Shown: piece after piece, positions 8,549 through 18,800 of the stretch | Layout of the letters: every line of letters begins with the position of its first letter | Position numbering within the stretch: the stretch's first letter is position 1 | Assembly: GCA_016192065.1 (NCBI GenBank) | Contig: JACPUX010000082.1 | Span: 1-64,000, forward strand | From: Betaproteobacteria bacterium | Lineage (GTDB): Bacteria; Pseudomonadota; Gammaproteobacteria; Burkholderiales; Casimicrobiaceae | Length of the DNA stretch: 64,000 nt | Direction of reading: 5' to 3' | The notes under the pieces: generated by a model | What the model saw: the letters and a program-made list of their open reading frames with translations, nothing else | Told to the model about the DNA's origin: nothing | Databases searched by the model: none | Translations under genes and position numbers: made by a program

Positions 8549-9491
8549 CTCCCGTCCCGAACTCCTGGTGGTCGCCGACTTGCCGGCCTGGCTGCAGGAA
8601 CCCTGGCAGGCCGAATTTCTTTGTCACGATTGGGTGCATGCGCCCGACCGCGAAGCGCTGCTCTCGCGCGTTGCGCCGCGCATCCGTGGCGTGGTCACCC
8701 ACGCCGCGGGGGTGGTCGAGGAGACTTTGCTGGCACGCCTGCCCGGGGTCGAAATCGTCGCCTGTTTCGGCGTCGGTTACGATGGCATTCCCCTGGCGCA
8801 CTGCCGCAGCCGGGGCCTGCGCGTGAGCAACACTCCCGAGGTCCTGACCGATGACACCGCCGATATCGCCGTGGCGCTGCTGCTCATGCTCTGCCGCGAC
8901 CTCCTGGGCGCCAACCGCCACCTCGCCACTGGGCAATGGCCGCGGGGTCCGGCCCCGCTGGCCACCGCCATGGCGGGCAAACGCGTAGGCATCCTGGGCC
9001 TCGGACGCATCGGCAAGGCGATCGCCCGACGCCTCGAAGCGTTCGGCTGCATCCTGGCCTACCAGGGCCGCCAGCCGCAAGAGGTTCCTTACCGCTATTA
9101 CCCCGAACTCCGAGCACTCGCCCGAGCAAGCGATGCGCTAGTGGTCGCCTGCCCGGGCGGCGCGGCGACGCGCCATCTGGTCGATGCCGAAGTGCTGGAG
9201 GCTCTGGGCGCCAAGGGCTGGCTGGTCAATATCGCCCGCGGCTCGGTGGTGGACGAAGACGCCTTGATCGCCGCACTTCACGCCGGCACGATTCGTGGCG
9301 CTGCGCTCGACGTGTACGCTCACGAACCCATGGTGCCTCAGGCCCTGATCGACGCCCCCGGAGTGGTCCTGCTGCCGCACGTGGGCAGCGCCACGCGGGA
9401 GACCCGGCTCGCCATGTCCCTGGGCGTGCTGTGCAACCTGCGCGCTCACTTCGCCGGAGAGCCTCTGCCGACGCCGGTTCCGGGCTGTTGA
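8541..9491 (+). CDS. D-isomer-specific 2-hydroxyacid dehydrogenase
   Basis: An NAD(P)-dependent 2-hydroxyacid dehydrogenase of 316 residues, most like the glyoxylate/hydroxypyruvate reductase branch. The Rossmann motif is GILGLGRIGKAIARRL (about residue 152). The catalytic Arg lies in NIARGSVVDE, followed by the Glu-containing ALDVYAHEP segment and the catalytic His in LLPHVGSAT. It interconverts 2-oxoacids such as glyoxylate or hydroxypyruvate with hydroxyacids; the exact substrate is not readable. It sits between hemD and hemX and overlaps hemD by 8 bp, an unusual insertion into the heme cluster that may simply share its promoter. Confidence 0.9.
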   Translation: MSDSRPELLVVADLPAWLQEPWQAEFLCHDWVHAPDREALLSRVAPRIRGVVTHAAGVVEETLLARLPGVEIVACFGVGYDGIPLAHCRSRGLRVSNTPEVLTDDTADIAVALLLMLCRDLLGANRHLATGQWPRGPAPLATAMAGKRVGILGLGRIGKAIARRLEAFGCILAYQGRQPQEVPYRYYPELRALARASDALVVACPGGAATRHLVDAEVLEALGAKGWLVNIARGSVVDEDALIAALHAGTIRGAALDVYAHEPMVPQALIDAPGVVLLPHVGSATRETRLAMSLGVLCNLRAHFAGEPLPTPVPGC

Positions 9492-9514
9492 TCCTGCTAC
9501 AATCCAGACCAACC

Positions 9515-10588
9515 ATGACTGAACCGCAACCCGCCCTGCTCACTTCCGAGCCGCCCCGCCCGGTCGCCGACGAAGTCGCCCCGCCCCGACCCCGGCACGA
9601 GCGCCCGGCCGGAGCGCTCACCCGACGGATCGCCCTGTTGCTGTTGGCCGCGGCCCTCGGGGGCTTGTGGCTGATGCAATACCGCGACACCCAGAACCTG
9701 CGTGATGAGGTCTCCAAGCAGCTTGCCGACGCCGAGCGCAAGAATATCGAAACCCGCGCTTTTGCCTCCAAGGCACAGGAGTCGGTGCAGGAAGTGCAGG
9801 CCAAGATCGCCCTGCTGGAGGCGCGCCTGGCCGAAGCGCAGACGCAGCAGGCCGCTCTCGACGCCTTGTATCGCGACCTCACTCCCAGTCGGGACGATTT
9901 CACCCTGAACGAAATCGAGCAGATCCTGCTTCTGGCCAGCCAGCAGTTGCAGCTCGCCGGCAATGCGCAGACCGCGCTGGCCGCACTGCAAACCGCCGAC
10001 GCGCGCCTGCAGCGCAACGACCGGCCACAGTTCATCGGCCTGCGGCGCGCCATCGCCCGCGACATGGACCGCTTGAAAGCGCTGCCTTATGTCGATCTGA
10101 CCGGCATGAGCCTGCGGCTCGATCAGATCATCAGTGGCATCGACCGGCTGCCCTTCGCCTTCGAAGAACGCCCCGCCGCTGCCGCCGCCTCACCCTCAGC
10201 CCCGGACCTGCCCGCCTGGCGGCGTATTTTGGGCGCCTTCGCCAACGACCTGCGGCAATTGGTCCGCATCGAAAGCCTGGAACTCAGCGACGCGCCACTC
10301 CTCGCGCCAGCGCAACAGTACTTCCTGCGCGAGAACCTGAAGCTGCGGCTGCTGTCGGCCCGACTCGCGCTTCTGGCGCGCGACGCGGCAAGCTTTCGGG
10401 CGGATCTCAAGGCCGCCGAGGAATGGCTGCGTCGCTATTTCGATGTCAAGGCAAAAGGCACCCAGGTGGCGCTCACCACCATCAAGCAGTTCCAGACCAG
10501 CGAGCTCACCATCGAAATGCCCGATCTTTCCGGCAGTCTCACCGCCTTGCGCAGCCAGCGGCTCGCCCGCGACCGGGGTCCGCGTTGA
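9515..10588 (+). CDS. hemX: HemX family protein (uroporphyrinogen-III C-methyltransferase-like annotation)
   Basis: A 357-residue inner-membrane protein. A Pro-rich cytoplasmic N-terminus precedes one transmembrane helix (ALTRRIALLLLAAALGGLWL, about residues 34-53). A periplasmic coiled-coil follows (about 60-120), then a mainly helical domain containing FTLNEIEQILLLASQQLQLAG. HemX is encoded with hemC and hemD in many proteobacteria, but its biochemical role is unproven; database names calling it a methyltransferase come from position only. The ATG at the start of MTEPQPALL is chosen because the upstream frame only overlaps the dehydrogenase gene. It overlaps hemY by 4 bp. Confidence 0.9.
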   Translation: MTEPQPALLTSEPPRPVADEVAPPRPRHERPAGALTRRIALLLLAAALGGLWLMQYRDTQNLRDEVSKQLADAERKNIETRAFASKAQESVQEVQAKIALLEARLAEAQTQQAALDALYRDLTPSRDDFTLNEIEQILLLASQQLQLAGNAQTALAALQTADARLQRNDRPQFIGLRRAIARDMDRLKALPYVDLTGMSLRLDQIISGIDRLPFAFEERPAAAAASPSAPDLPAWRRILGAFANDLRQLVRIESLELSDAPLLAPAQQYFLRENLKLRLLSARLALLARDAASFRADLKAAEEWLRRYFDVKAKGTQVALTTIKQFQTSELTIEMPDLSGSLTALRSQRLARDRGPR

Positions 10589-11796
10589 AATTCCTGGGTT
10601 GGCTGCTGTTTCTGGCAGTGGCCGCGGTAGCCCTGGCCTTGGCCGGCCGCGCCAACACCGGCTACGTCTTGATCGTGGCGCCGCCGCAGCGCTATGAGCT
10701 GACGCTCAATTTCCTCATTCTGCTGATCCTGGCCGGCTGGCTATTGCTCTACCTGCTGGCACGGGCGGTGCTGCGCGCCCTGGCGCTGCCCGGCGAAGTG
10801 CGCGAATTCCGTACCCGGCGCCGACGCGAGCGCGCCCACGGGGCCATCGACGCCGCCCTGCTGGCGCTGCTCGAGGGCCGCTACGGCAAGGCTCGGCAAC
10901 ATGCCGAAAAAGCCCTGGCGCTGGGCGAGGGTCCGATCGCGGCGCTCTTGGCGGCACGGGCCGCGATCGAGGTGCGCGACTTCGACACCGCCGACGATCT
11001 GCTGGCGCGCATCGCCGCGATGGCGCCTCAGCTCACCGCCGCGCGCCTAATGATGGACGCCGAAATCGAACTGGCCCGCCATCGCCCCCAGACCGCCCTG
11101 AGCCAGTTGCAGAAACTGCGCCACGATGCCGGCATGCACACCGCGGCGCTACGCCTCGAACTGAAGGCCCTGCAGGCGGCCAAGCGCTGGGCCGAAGTGC
11201 CGACGCTGCTCGAACAGCTCAAGCGCCGTGACGTGCTCGACACCTTGCAGGCCGAGCAATTGCGCTGGCACGCCGAGGCCGAGCACCTGGCCTCGCTGGC
11301 CGGCGATCTGGCCGGTCTGAACGAGTACTGGCAGCGACTGCCCGAAAGGGACCGCTGCCACCCCCGGGTCGCCGCGGCCGCAGCCGCGGCCCGCCTGGAG
11401 GCGGGTGAGCGCGCCCAAGCGGCGCAGATCATCGCCGCCAGCCTGGAACACGAATGGGACAGCACGCTCGTGCTGCGCTTCGGTGAATGCCAGGGCGAGG
11501 ACAATGTTGCGCTCATCGAACGCGCCGAGGGTTGGCTCGCCGGACACCACGACGACGCAGCGCTGTTATTGGTACTCGGCCGCCTGTGCCTGGCGGAAAG
11601 ACTCTGGGGCAAGGCGCAAACCTACCTCGAGGCGAGCCTCGCGCTTTCTGAAAGCTACGCCGCACATCTCGCTCTGGGCGAGTTGCACGCCGGGCTCAAC
11701 CGCGGCGACGAGGCCAACGCCCACCTCGCCGCGGCGATGCGCCTGGCCTTGGACGAACTGCGGGCCAAGGCGGCAAGTCCCGCAATTACCATCTGA
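10585..11796 (+). CDS. hemY: HemY family membrane TPR protein
   Basis: About 403 residues with two N-terminal membrane helices (FLGWLLFLAVAAVALALAG and LNFLILLILAGWLLLYLLA), then a soluble region of helical TPR-like pairs. The motif REFRTRRRRERAHGAIDAAL just after the second helix is typical. This is the proteobacterial HemY found with hemX, not the unrelated Gram-positive protoporphyrinogen oxidase of the same name. Start: a TTG embedded in the hemX stop (TTGA). No upstream start gives the membrane N-terminus without running deep into hemX. Its role in heme synthesis is unproven. Confidence 0.88.
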   Translation: MKFLGWLLFLAVAAVALALAGRANTGYVLIVAPPQRYELTLNFLILLILAGWLLLYLLARAVLRALALPGEVREFRTRRRRERAHGAIDAALLALLEGRYGKARQHAEKALALGEGPIAALLAARAAIEVRDFDTADDLLARIAAMAPQLTAARLMMDAEIELARHRPQTALSQLQKLRHDAGMHTAALRLELKALQAAKRWAEVPTLLEQLKRRDVLDTLQAEQLRWHAEAEHLASLAGDLAGLNEYWQRLPERDRCHPRVAAAAAAARLEAGERAQAAQIIAASLEHEWDSTLVLRFGECQGEDNVALIERAEGWLAGHHDDAALLLVLGRLCLAERLWGKAQTYLEASLALSESYAAHLALGELHAGLNRGDEANAHLAAAMRLALDELRAKAASPAITI

Positions 11797-11810
11797 GAAA
11801 TCCATAAGCA

Positions 11811-12800
11811 ATGCGTCTACACGGCCTGGCCATGATTCGCAACGAAGCCGACATCGTCGAGAGCTTCGTGCGCCACAACCTAAAGCTGCTCGACGGGCTC
11901 ACCGTCATCGTCCATCGCCCCAGCGACGGTACGCGCGAAATCCTCGAAGCCCTGGGCAAGGAAGGCCTGCCGTTGGAACTGATGCCACTCGACGAGTTGG
12001 GTTTCTATCAGGGTCAGCGCATGAGCCAGGCGGCGCGCAGCGTCTTCGCGCGGCACCGACCTGATTTCGTTTTCGCCCTGGATGCGGACGAATTCCTACG
12101 CGCGCCTTCCCGCGCCGAACTGCGCGACGTTCTCGGCGCGCTGCCGCCCGACCGGCATGGCATCACCGCCTGTTACACCTTTGCTCCGGACCCGCGCGAC
12201 GACGCCAGCGAGCCCGAGCCGGTCAAGCGGCTGCGACATCGCCATCCGAACGACACTAGTTCGGGCAGGTTCCGCAAGCTGATCATCAACAAATCCTTCG
12301 CCGACGATGCCTCGCTGGTGATCTGCCATGGAAATCATGCGCTCGCCTCGACCGATCCAGTCAAGGACAAGGCGCTGGCCACGCAACTCAAGGTGACGCA
12401 GCCGCTGCTGTCGCACTACCCAGTGCGCAGCGGCGACCAGGTACTGATCAAGACCCTGATCGGCTGGCTCGCCCACATTGTCATCGGCGAGCATCAGATC
12501 GAACGCTCGGCTCATTGGCGCGCTTTCTACGAACGAATCAAGGCCCGCGCCTCGCTCAGTGAAGAGGAGCTTGCCGAAATCGCCCTCGACTACCTCAAGG
12601 ATTGTGTCGCCGCCGACCAAGACCGGGAAGCACTGCGCCGCACCGTGCTGATCGAAGACCCGCTGCCCGTCGATTTCGCGATTCGCTACGGCGATCTGCG
12701 CCAACGCGAACCGCTCGCTTGCGTGGTCAATTACTCCGAGCAACTGGCGTTGGCCTATCTGGAACTCCAGCGCCGCCCGGCCCCACGCGGTTTTTCCTGA
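11811..12800 (+). CDS. family 2-like glycosyltransferase
   Basis: A 329-residue putative GT-A glycosyltransferase of the Glyco_tranf_2_4 type. The N-terminal nucleotide-binding strand MIRNEADIVESFVRHNLKLL and the metal-binding DAD motif in FALDADEFL (D91, D93) support this. No membrane segment is seen, so it is probably cytosolic. The acceptor is unknown; no capsule or LPS operon lies nearby. The gene starts 14 bp after hemY and its stop abuts the next start, so it may be transcribed from the hem cluster. Confidence 0.75.
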   Translation: MRLHGLAMIRNEADIVESFVRHNLKLLDGLTVIVHRPSDGTREILEALGKEGLPLELMPLDELGFYQGQRMSQAARSVFARHRPDFVFALDADEFLRAPSRAELRDVLGALPPDRHGITACYTFAPDPRDDASEPEPVKRLRHRHPNDTSSGRFRKLIINKSFADDASLVICHGNHALASTDPVKDKALATQLKVTQPLLSHYPVRSGDQVLIKTLIGWLAHIVIGEHQIERSAHWRAFYERIKARASLSEEELAEIALDYLKDCVAADQDREALRRTVLIEDPLPVDFAIRYGDLRQREPLACVVNYSEQLALAYLELQRRPAPRGFS

Positions 12801-13709
12801 ATGAAAGGCGTCGCCAGTATTCTGCTGGTGGGCTGTGGAGACATCGCGCGGCGTGTGGCCCGCCGCTTGCGCGGACGCTACCGGATCTACGGTTTGGCGC
12901 GCAGCGATGCTCAAGCGCAGGCACTGCGCGAGCTGGGGGTGCGCCCAATACCCGGCGACCTCGACGATTTGCGCTCACTCACACGACTCGCGCTTTCGCC
13001 GCAGGTGGTGTTCCATTTCGCGCCACCGCCGGCCACCGGCGCTGCCGACCCGCGCAGTCTGCGGCTGCTCGCGGCCCTGGGCCGGGCGCACACACTGCCG
13101 CGGCAGATCATCTATATCAGCACCAGTGGCGTGTACGGCCACCAGCAGGGCGCCTGGGTAGACGAAACGACGCGCCGGCAGGCGAGCTCGCCGCGCGGCC
13201 AGCGCCGTGTCGCCGCCGAAGATTGCCTGCGCCACCATTGCCGCGCGAGCCGCGTGCGCCTGGGTATACTGCGCGCGCCCGGCATCTACGCCGAAGACCG
13301 CCTGCCGCTGGATCGTCTGCGCGCCGGCACGCCGGTGCTGTTCGCCGAGGAAGACGTGTACACCAATCATATCCATGCCGAGGACCTAGCCCGCGCCGCC
13401 ATCGCCGCCATGCGCCGTGCTCGCGGCGGGCGGGCGTTCAACGCCTGCGATGACGCCGCCTGGCCCATGGGCGAATGGTTCGATCGCCTCGCCGACGCCT
13501 TCGATTTGCCCCGCCCGCCGCGGGTCTCGCGTGCCGCCGCACCGACACGGATCTCCACGATGCAGTGGTCGTTCATGCGTGAATCACGGCGCTTGCGCAA
13601 CACCCGCCTCACGCGCGAACTTGGCCTGGTGCTCGATTACCCGACGCCCGAAACGCTGCTCGCGCGCCTGACACGGGCCGCGACACCGCGCCAGCGAACG
13701 GTGATGTGA
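12801..13709 (+). CDS. NAD-dependent epimerase/dehydratase-like protein (YeeZ-type)
   Basis: A 302-residue extended-SDR fold protein. [17 protein letters not shown] is the dinucleotide-binding glycine motif (about residues 8-24). YISTSGVYG carries the catalytic Ser/Thr and Tyr region, and [21 protein letters not shown] sequence matches the conserved HVDDLA block of epimerases. The usual YxxxK is not obvious, which is common in YeeZ-like proteins. The function is unknown. Its start is the base after the preceding stop, and it overlaps ubiA by 4 bp. Confidence 0.75.
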   Translation: MKGVASILLVGCGDIARRVARRLRGRYRIYGLARSDAQAQALRELGVRPIPGDLDDLRSLTRLALSPQVVFHFAPPPATGAADPRSLRLLAALGRAHTLPRQIIYISTSGVYGHQQGAWVDETTRRQASSPRGQRRVAAEDCLRHHCRASRVRLGILRAPGIYAEDRLPLDRLRAGTPVLFAEEDVYTNHIHAEDLARAAIAAMRRARGGRAFNACDDAAWPMGEWFDRLADAFDLPRPPRVSRAAAPTRISTMQWSFMRESRRLRNTRLTRELGLVLDYPTPETLLARLTRAATPRQRTVM

Positions 13710-14602
13710 TGACCTGGGCAGCGCTGGTCCAGCGGCTCGATGCCTACGAGCGCTTGGTGCGACTCGACAAGCCGATCGGCATCCTGCTGTTGCTCTGGCC
13801 GACCCTCTGGGGTCTATGGATCGCGGCCGCTGGTCGGCCCGGCGTGGCGATGATCTGGATTTTCACGCTGGGCACGGCGCTGATGCGTTCGGCGGGCTGC
13901 GCCGTGAATGATTGGGCCGACCGCGATTTCGACGGCCAGGTGAAGCGCACCGCAACCCGCCCCCTGGCGACCCGAGAAATCGCTCATTGGGAGGCTCTGC
14001 TGGTGGGCGCGGTGCTGGCCCTCGCGGCCTTTCTGCTGATCCTGCCGCTCGACCCTCTGGTGCGCTGGTGGTCGGTACCGGCTTTGCTGATCGCCATCAG
14101 CTACCCGTTCACCAAACGCTTCTTCGCCATTCCGCAAGCCTACCTGGGCATCGCTTTCGGTTTCGGCATTCCCATGGCCTTCGCCGCACAGCAGCACGCG
14201 GTACCGACGCTGGCGTGGCTGCTGCTCCTCGCCAATATTTGCTGGACCATCGCCTACGACACCGAATACGCCATGGTGGACCGCGACGACGACATGCGCA
14301 TCGGCGTGCGCACCTCCGCCCTCACCTTCGGAAGATACGACGTCGCCGCGGTGATGTTCTGCTATGCGCTGTTTCTCGCCATCATGGTCGGCATCGGCGC
14401 CGGCATCGGCCTGGGGCTCTTCTATTACGCCGGACTGGTGGCAGCGGGCGGCATCGCGTTTTATCATTACCGCCTGATTCGCCATCGCGAACGCATGGCC
14501 TGCTTCAGAGCCTTCAGACACAACAATTGGCTGGGCTTCGCGGTGTTCTTGGGAGTGGTGCTCGAGTACGGCTTGGGACAAGGCGCCTGGCCGAAGTCAT
14601 AG
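13706..14602 (+). CDS. ubiA: 4-hydroxybenzoate octaprenyltransferase
   Basis: UbiA joins a polyprenyl tail to 4-hydroxybenzoate in the inner membrane, an early ubiquinone step. The 298-residue length is typical. Both aspartate-rich motifs are present: NDWADRDFD (68-76) and [13 protein letters not shown] (184-196). [20 protein letters not shown] at the N-terminus is characteristic. About eight hydrophobic segments follow. The ATG overlaps the preceding stop (ATGA). No ubiC is seen beside it. Presence of UbiA indicates a ubiquinone-using respiratory chain. Confidence 0.97.
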   Translation: MMTWAALVQRLDAYERLVRLDKPIGILLLLWPTLWGLWIAAAGRPGVAMIWIFTLGTALMRSAGCAVNDWADRDFDGQVKRTATRPLATREIAHWEALLVGAVLALAAFLLILPLDPLVRWWSVPALLIAISYPFTKRFFAIPQAYLGIAFGFGIPMAFAAQQHAVPTLAWLLLLANICWTIAYDTEYAMVDRDDDMRIGVRTSALTFGRYDVAAVMFCYALFLAIMVGIGAGIGLGLFYYAGLVAAGGIAFYHYRLIRHRERMACFRAFRHNNWLGFAVFLGVVLEYGLGQGAWPKS

Positions 14603-14797
14603 AGACCTGGCGATCATACCCAGATTCGACTTTCCGGCCAGCGCCGGTATCCAGGAAGCTCGACGAACTGGAGGGCGACCTTCGCCTCTGTGGCGGCCTT
14701 ATTCAGTGCTTCCGCGGACAGCCGCCCGGCCTACACCTTTCCCGCGCCGCGCCGTTAACCGACTCATCGCTACCCGCCGCAAGGGGTCCGCCCCGCC

Positions 14798-15550
14798 ATG
14801 CTCGACGACCAGATCATTACCCGCTTGCCGGATGACGTGGATCTCGCGCTGAACGAGATCTGCGACCGGTTCATCGGCTTTTGCGGGGCGGTGCCGGAAG
14901 GAGGGGCGCTGTCGCGATACGAGGACTTCATCGAGTTCTACGCTCTGCTCCAGGCGTATGCCGAGGCGCAGAATCTGCAATTGGGCTTCACTGCCTTGAA
15001 AACCGAGAAGCCCGAAAACGTCGCCATGATCATCGGCTTCTTCCGGCGCTTGAAATCGTCCACCGATCTCAAGGTGCAAAAGAAGCTCGCCGCCGCCACC
15101 CTTGAAGCCGCCAAGCAGCGCTACGCGCGCAAGCTCGAGGAAGAGCGCGGTTTCCGCTACACCCTTTCGGAGGGCGACGTGGAACGTCTGCGACGACTCT
15201 TGGAAGCGATCCGGGTGCGGGTGGTCGAAATCGACCGCTTGCCCCGCGAGTACCGCGAACGCCTGGCGCGACGCCTGGAGCGCTGCCGCAACGGTTTGCA
15301 GAAGAGCATGATGGATTTCGACGCGCTCTGGGCGCTCCTGCCCGAAGCCGGCATCCTTCACGAGAAATTGGGCGAGGAAGCGGCGGCGATCGTCGAGCGG
15401 GTGTTCGAAGTCGCCGAGGTTGCCTGGAACACCCAGGCGCGGGCCGAAGAACTGCCAAGCAACACCGCGGCATGCTTTCTCACCCTCCCCGAGACCGCGG
15501 GCGATAACGAGCCGCCGGAAATCATGCGGGCGGTGCGCCACCGGCACTGA
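14798..15550 (+). CDS. hypothetical helical protein
   Basis: A 250-residue protein I do not recognise. It is rich in charged residues and predicted mostly helical, with a long Lys/Arg/Glu-rich central part (about residues 85-150), possibly a coiled coil, and no signal peptide, membrane segment or cysteine motif. It starts ATG-CTC-GAC-GAC after 195 bp of non-coding sequence downstream of ubiA. Codon use looks like that of its neighbours (strong G/C at third positions), which supports a real gene. Confidence 0.6.
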   Translation: MLDDQIITRLPDDVDLALNEICDRFIGFCGAVPEGGALSRYEDFIEFYALLQAYAEAQNLQLGFTALKTEKPENVAMIIGFFRRLKSSTDLKVQKKLAAATLEAAKQRYARKLEEERGFRYTLSEGDVERLRRLLEAIRVRVVEIDRLPREYRERLARRLERCRNGLQKSMMDFDALWALLPEAGILHEKLGEEAAAIVERVFEVAEVAWNTQARAEELPSNTAACFLTLPETAGDNEPPEIMRAVRHRH

Positions 15551-15885
15551 GCGCACCCGTCGCGGGTCGATCCCGCGCACCGCCCCGATGCGCTGACCGG
15601 AGGCCTGTCCGGATCGATCCCCGCCGCTTCGTGGTGCCGTTCCCGGCCTGGGGATCGCTGGAACCGAGCGCGCTGCCGCCAGCACGCCCGGCTGGTTGGT
15701 CCGCTCGTGCGCCCGCAACGGGCTGGGGCGAGTTTCGCCAGTGCCTGGCATCGCACGAAACATGGTGCTAGGATGTTCCCGCACCAAGCCGACAGGAGAC
15801 GCGACACCCTCATCCTTCACCCCCGACTACGTGTCGAACATTGCCAACGAGAACGACACGCGGCCACAGCCCGGGAGGCCTCAAA
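15551..15885. other. intergenic region upstream of the RCC1/BACON gene
   Basis: No gene is convincing. A possible promoter lies at 15746-15774: TGGCAT, a 17-base spacer, then the extended -10 TGCTAGGAT. This would give a leader of roughly 105 bases before the next gene. Evidence is motif similarity only. Confidence 0.35.
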
Positions 15886-18800
15886 ATGAGCAAGACCTGC
15901 GCGTGCGCCAGCCGCTATTGCACGGCGGCGCGATCTTCCATCCCCCTGATCTGGGGCCGCTTGCTGTGCCTGATGCTGCTCGTGCTGCTTGGTGTTCCGG
16001 GTCTGTCGCCCGCACATGCGGCACAACTCGCGGCCGCAAGAGACCACAGCTATCTCCTGCGCGATGACGGCACGCTCTGGGCCTGGGGCGAGAACGATTT
16101 TTCCCAGCTCGGGGATGGCAGCACCCTCGCCCGCGCCACGCCGCTCAAAGTCCTGGCCGGCGTCGCTGCGGTCGCCGGCGGCCCCTATCACAGCCTCGCG
16201 CTCAAGACTGACGGCAGCGTCTGGAGCTGGGGTTTCAATGGCGCGGGACAACTGGGCAGCGGCAATACCCTCGATCAAACCGTGCCCGCGCAAGCGCTTG
16301 TCGGCGCCCGCGCGGTGGCGGCCTCGGGCCTTTCGAGTTTCGTGGTCAAGACCGACGGCACGCTCTGGGCCTGGGGCGACAACGAGGCCGGGCAACTGGG
16401 CGACGGCAGCCAGACCCATCGTGCCTCGCCGGTGCAGGTTCTGAGCGGCGTGCGGGCGGTGGTAGCGGCGGGCAGTTCGAGCTTCGCGCTGAAGACCGAC
16501 AACACGCTTTGGGCCTGGGGCGACAACACCCAGGGCCAGCTTGGCAATGGCAATACCAGCAATCAGAGCACGCCAATCCAGATTCTGAGCGCGGTCGCCG
16601 CGGTGGCCAGTTCGGGCATCAGCACCTTGGCGCTGAAGATCGACGGCAGTCTCTGGGCCTGGGGCAACAACGACTGGGGGCAATTGGGCGATGGCGGCAC
16701 CAGCAGCCGCGTCAGCCCGGTACCCGTGATGGGTGGTGTCAAAGCCCTGGCGGCGGGCGGTTCGGCCAGTTACGCGGTAAGGATCGACGACACGCTCTGG
16801 AGTTGGGGTGCCAACGATTGGGGTCAGTTGGGTGACGGCGGCGGCATCAGCCGCGCCACCCCGGCGCAAGTGCTTGCCGGGGTCAGCACGGTCGCGGCCG
16901 GTCTGGGTCACGCGTTGGCGCTGAAGAGCGACGGTTCGATCTGGGCCTGGGGCAACAATGCCGGCGGGCAATTGGGTGACGGCAGCAGTATCAGCCGGGG
17001 CCTGCCGGTTTATCCGGTGAGCGGCGCGCAGACCCTGGCGGCGGGCGCCGTTCATGCTCTGGCGGTCAAAGCGGACGGTACGCTCTGGGCCTGGGGCGAC
17101 AATGCCTTCGGGCAGTTGGGCGACGGCACCCAGACCAGTCGCGAACTGCCAGTGCAAGTGCTGAGCGGCGTGCGCAACGTGGCGGCGGGAGAAGCCTTTT
17201 CCTTGGCGCGCAAAGCCGATGGCTCGCTTTGGAGTTGGGGAGATAACGCCAGCGGGCAATTGGGCGATGGCAGCAATACTCCGCGTGGCGCACCCCTGCA
17301 GGTCGCCAGCGGCATCGAGGGCATGGCGGCGGGATACCGCCACGGGCTTCTGATCAAGACCGACAGCAGCCTCTGGACCTGGGGCGACAACACCTGGGGC
17401 CAATTGGGCGATGGCGGCACCAGCAACCGCAATACCCCAGCGCAAGTTCTGAGCGCGGTAAGCGCCACGGCCGGTGGGTCGGGGCACAGCGTGGCGCTCA
17501 GAACCGACGGCACGGTATGGACCTGGGGGGCGAACAACGAAGGCCAACTCGGGGATGGCGGCAGCAGTAATCGCGGCACACCGGCGCAGGTGCTTGCCGG
17601 TGCCATCGCCATCGCCGCCGGCGACATGTTCACCCTGGCACTCAAGACCGATGGCAGCGTCTGGAGTTGGGGCGCCAACTACGAGGGTCAACTCGGCGAC
17701 GGCAGCCTGCTCTCCCGTGCCAGCCCGGCGCTGATCATGACCGGCGTGCAGGCGATCGCCGCCGGCAACACCTTCGCCCTGGCGCTCAAAGGCGACGGTA
17801 CGGTCTGGGCCTGGGGCTCGAATGCCCATCAGGTGCTCGGCGCGGGTGCGGCAGACCGCGAACTGCGGCCCCGGCAACACCATTTCTTGCGCGGCTTGCA
17901 GCAGATTGCCGCGGGTTGGCACCATGCCCTGGGGCTGTCGGCCGACGGACGCATCGCCGTCTGGGGGGCGAAGCTGGGCTTCGCCATCGCGGCGACGCCC
18001 GGCCGCGTGCTTGATCCACTGGCGCCCTACGCCAACGCCGTGCTGGTGACGGAACACTATAACCCCAATATCCGCAACAGCTCGGGCAACCTGGGCACCG
18101 GGCACTATTTCATCACCGCCGGCGCGGACGAACGCGCCGGCATCGCCGCGGGGGCAGCGGGCCCCGGCTGGTCCGACACCGGGCGGAATTTCCGCGCCTG
18201 GGCAACGGCCAACGGCGCTCCGGGCGGAGCCGCGGGCGTATGCCGGTTCTACGTTGGGGAGCCCAACAGCCATTTCTACACCGCCTCCCCGATTGAGTGT
18301 CAGGGCTTGCGGGGCGCCAATCCCACCAACAATCCGGCTCTGGGACCGGCCTACGAGGGGGTCGCGTTCTTCACCGTCCTGCCGGACAGTGGCGCATGCG
18401 CGAGCGGCTATTTCCCGGTCTATCGCGCCTATAACAACCGCTTCGGCCCGCCCGCGAACAACGATGGCAACCATCGCATGACCCCGAGTTACAACGATCA
18501 CCGGCGCGGTCTGCGTTTTCTGGGCTATGTGGATGAGGGCATCGCCTTCTGCTCGCCCACAAGCCCGTATCCGGGCGGCGATCTGCAAGCCACGTTCATC
18601 TATCCCGGCGCTTCGGCGCAAGCCGGCGCGAGCCTCAACGCCGAGTTCGTGTTCAGCAACAACGGACCGGGCGATGCCCATGGCGGGACCTTCTTTGCCG
18701 TGCTGCCCGCCGAGGTCGCGGCCTGGAGCATCACCTGCTCGGCAAGGCAGGGAGCGAGCTGCCCCGATGCGGGCAGCCTCGGAATCAACGCGCTGCGCGC

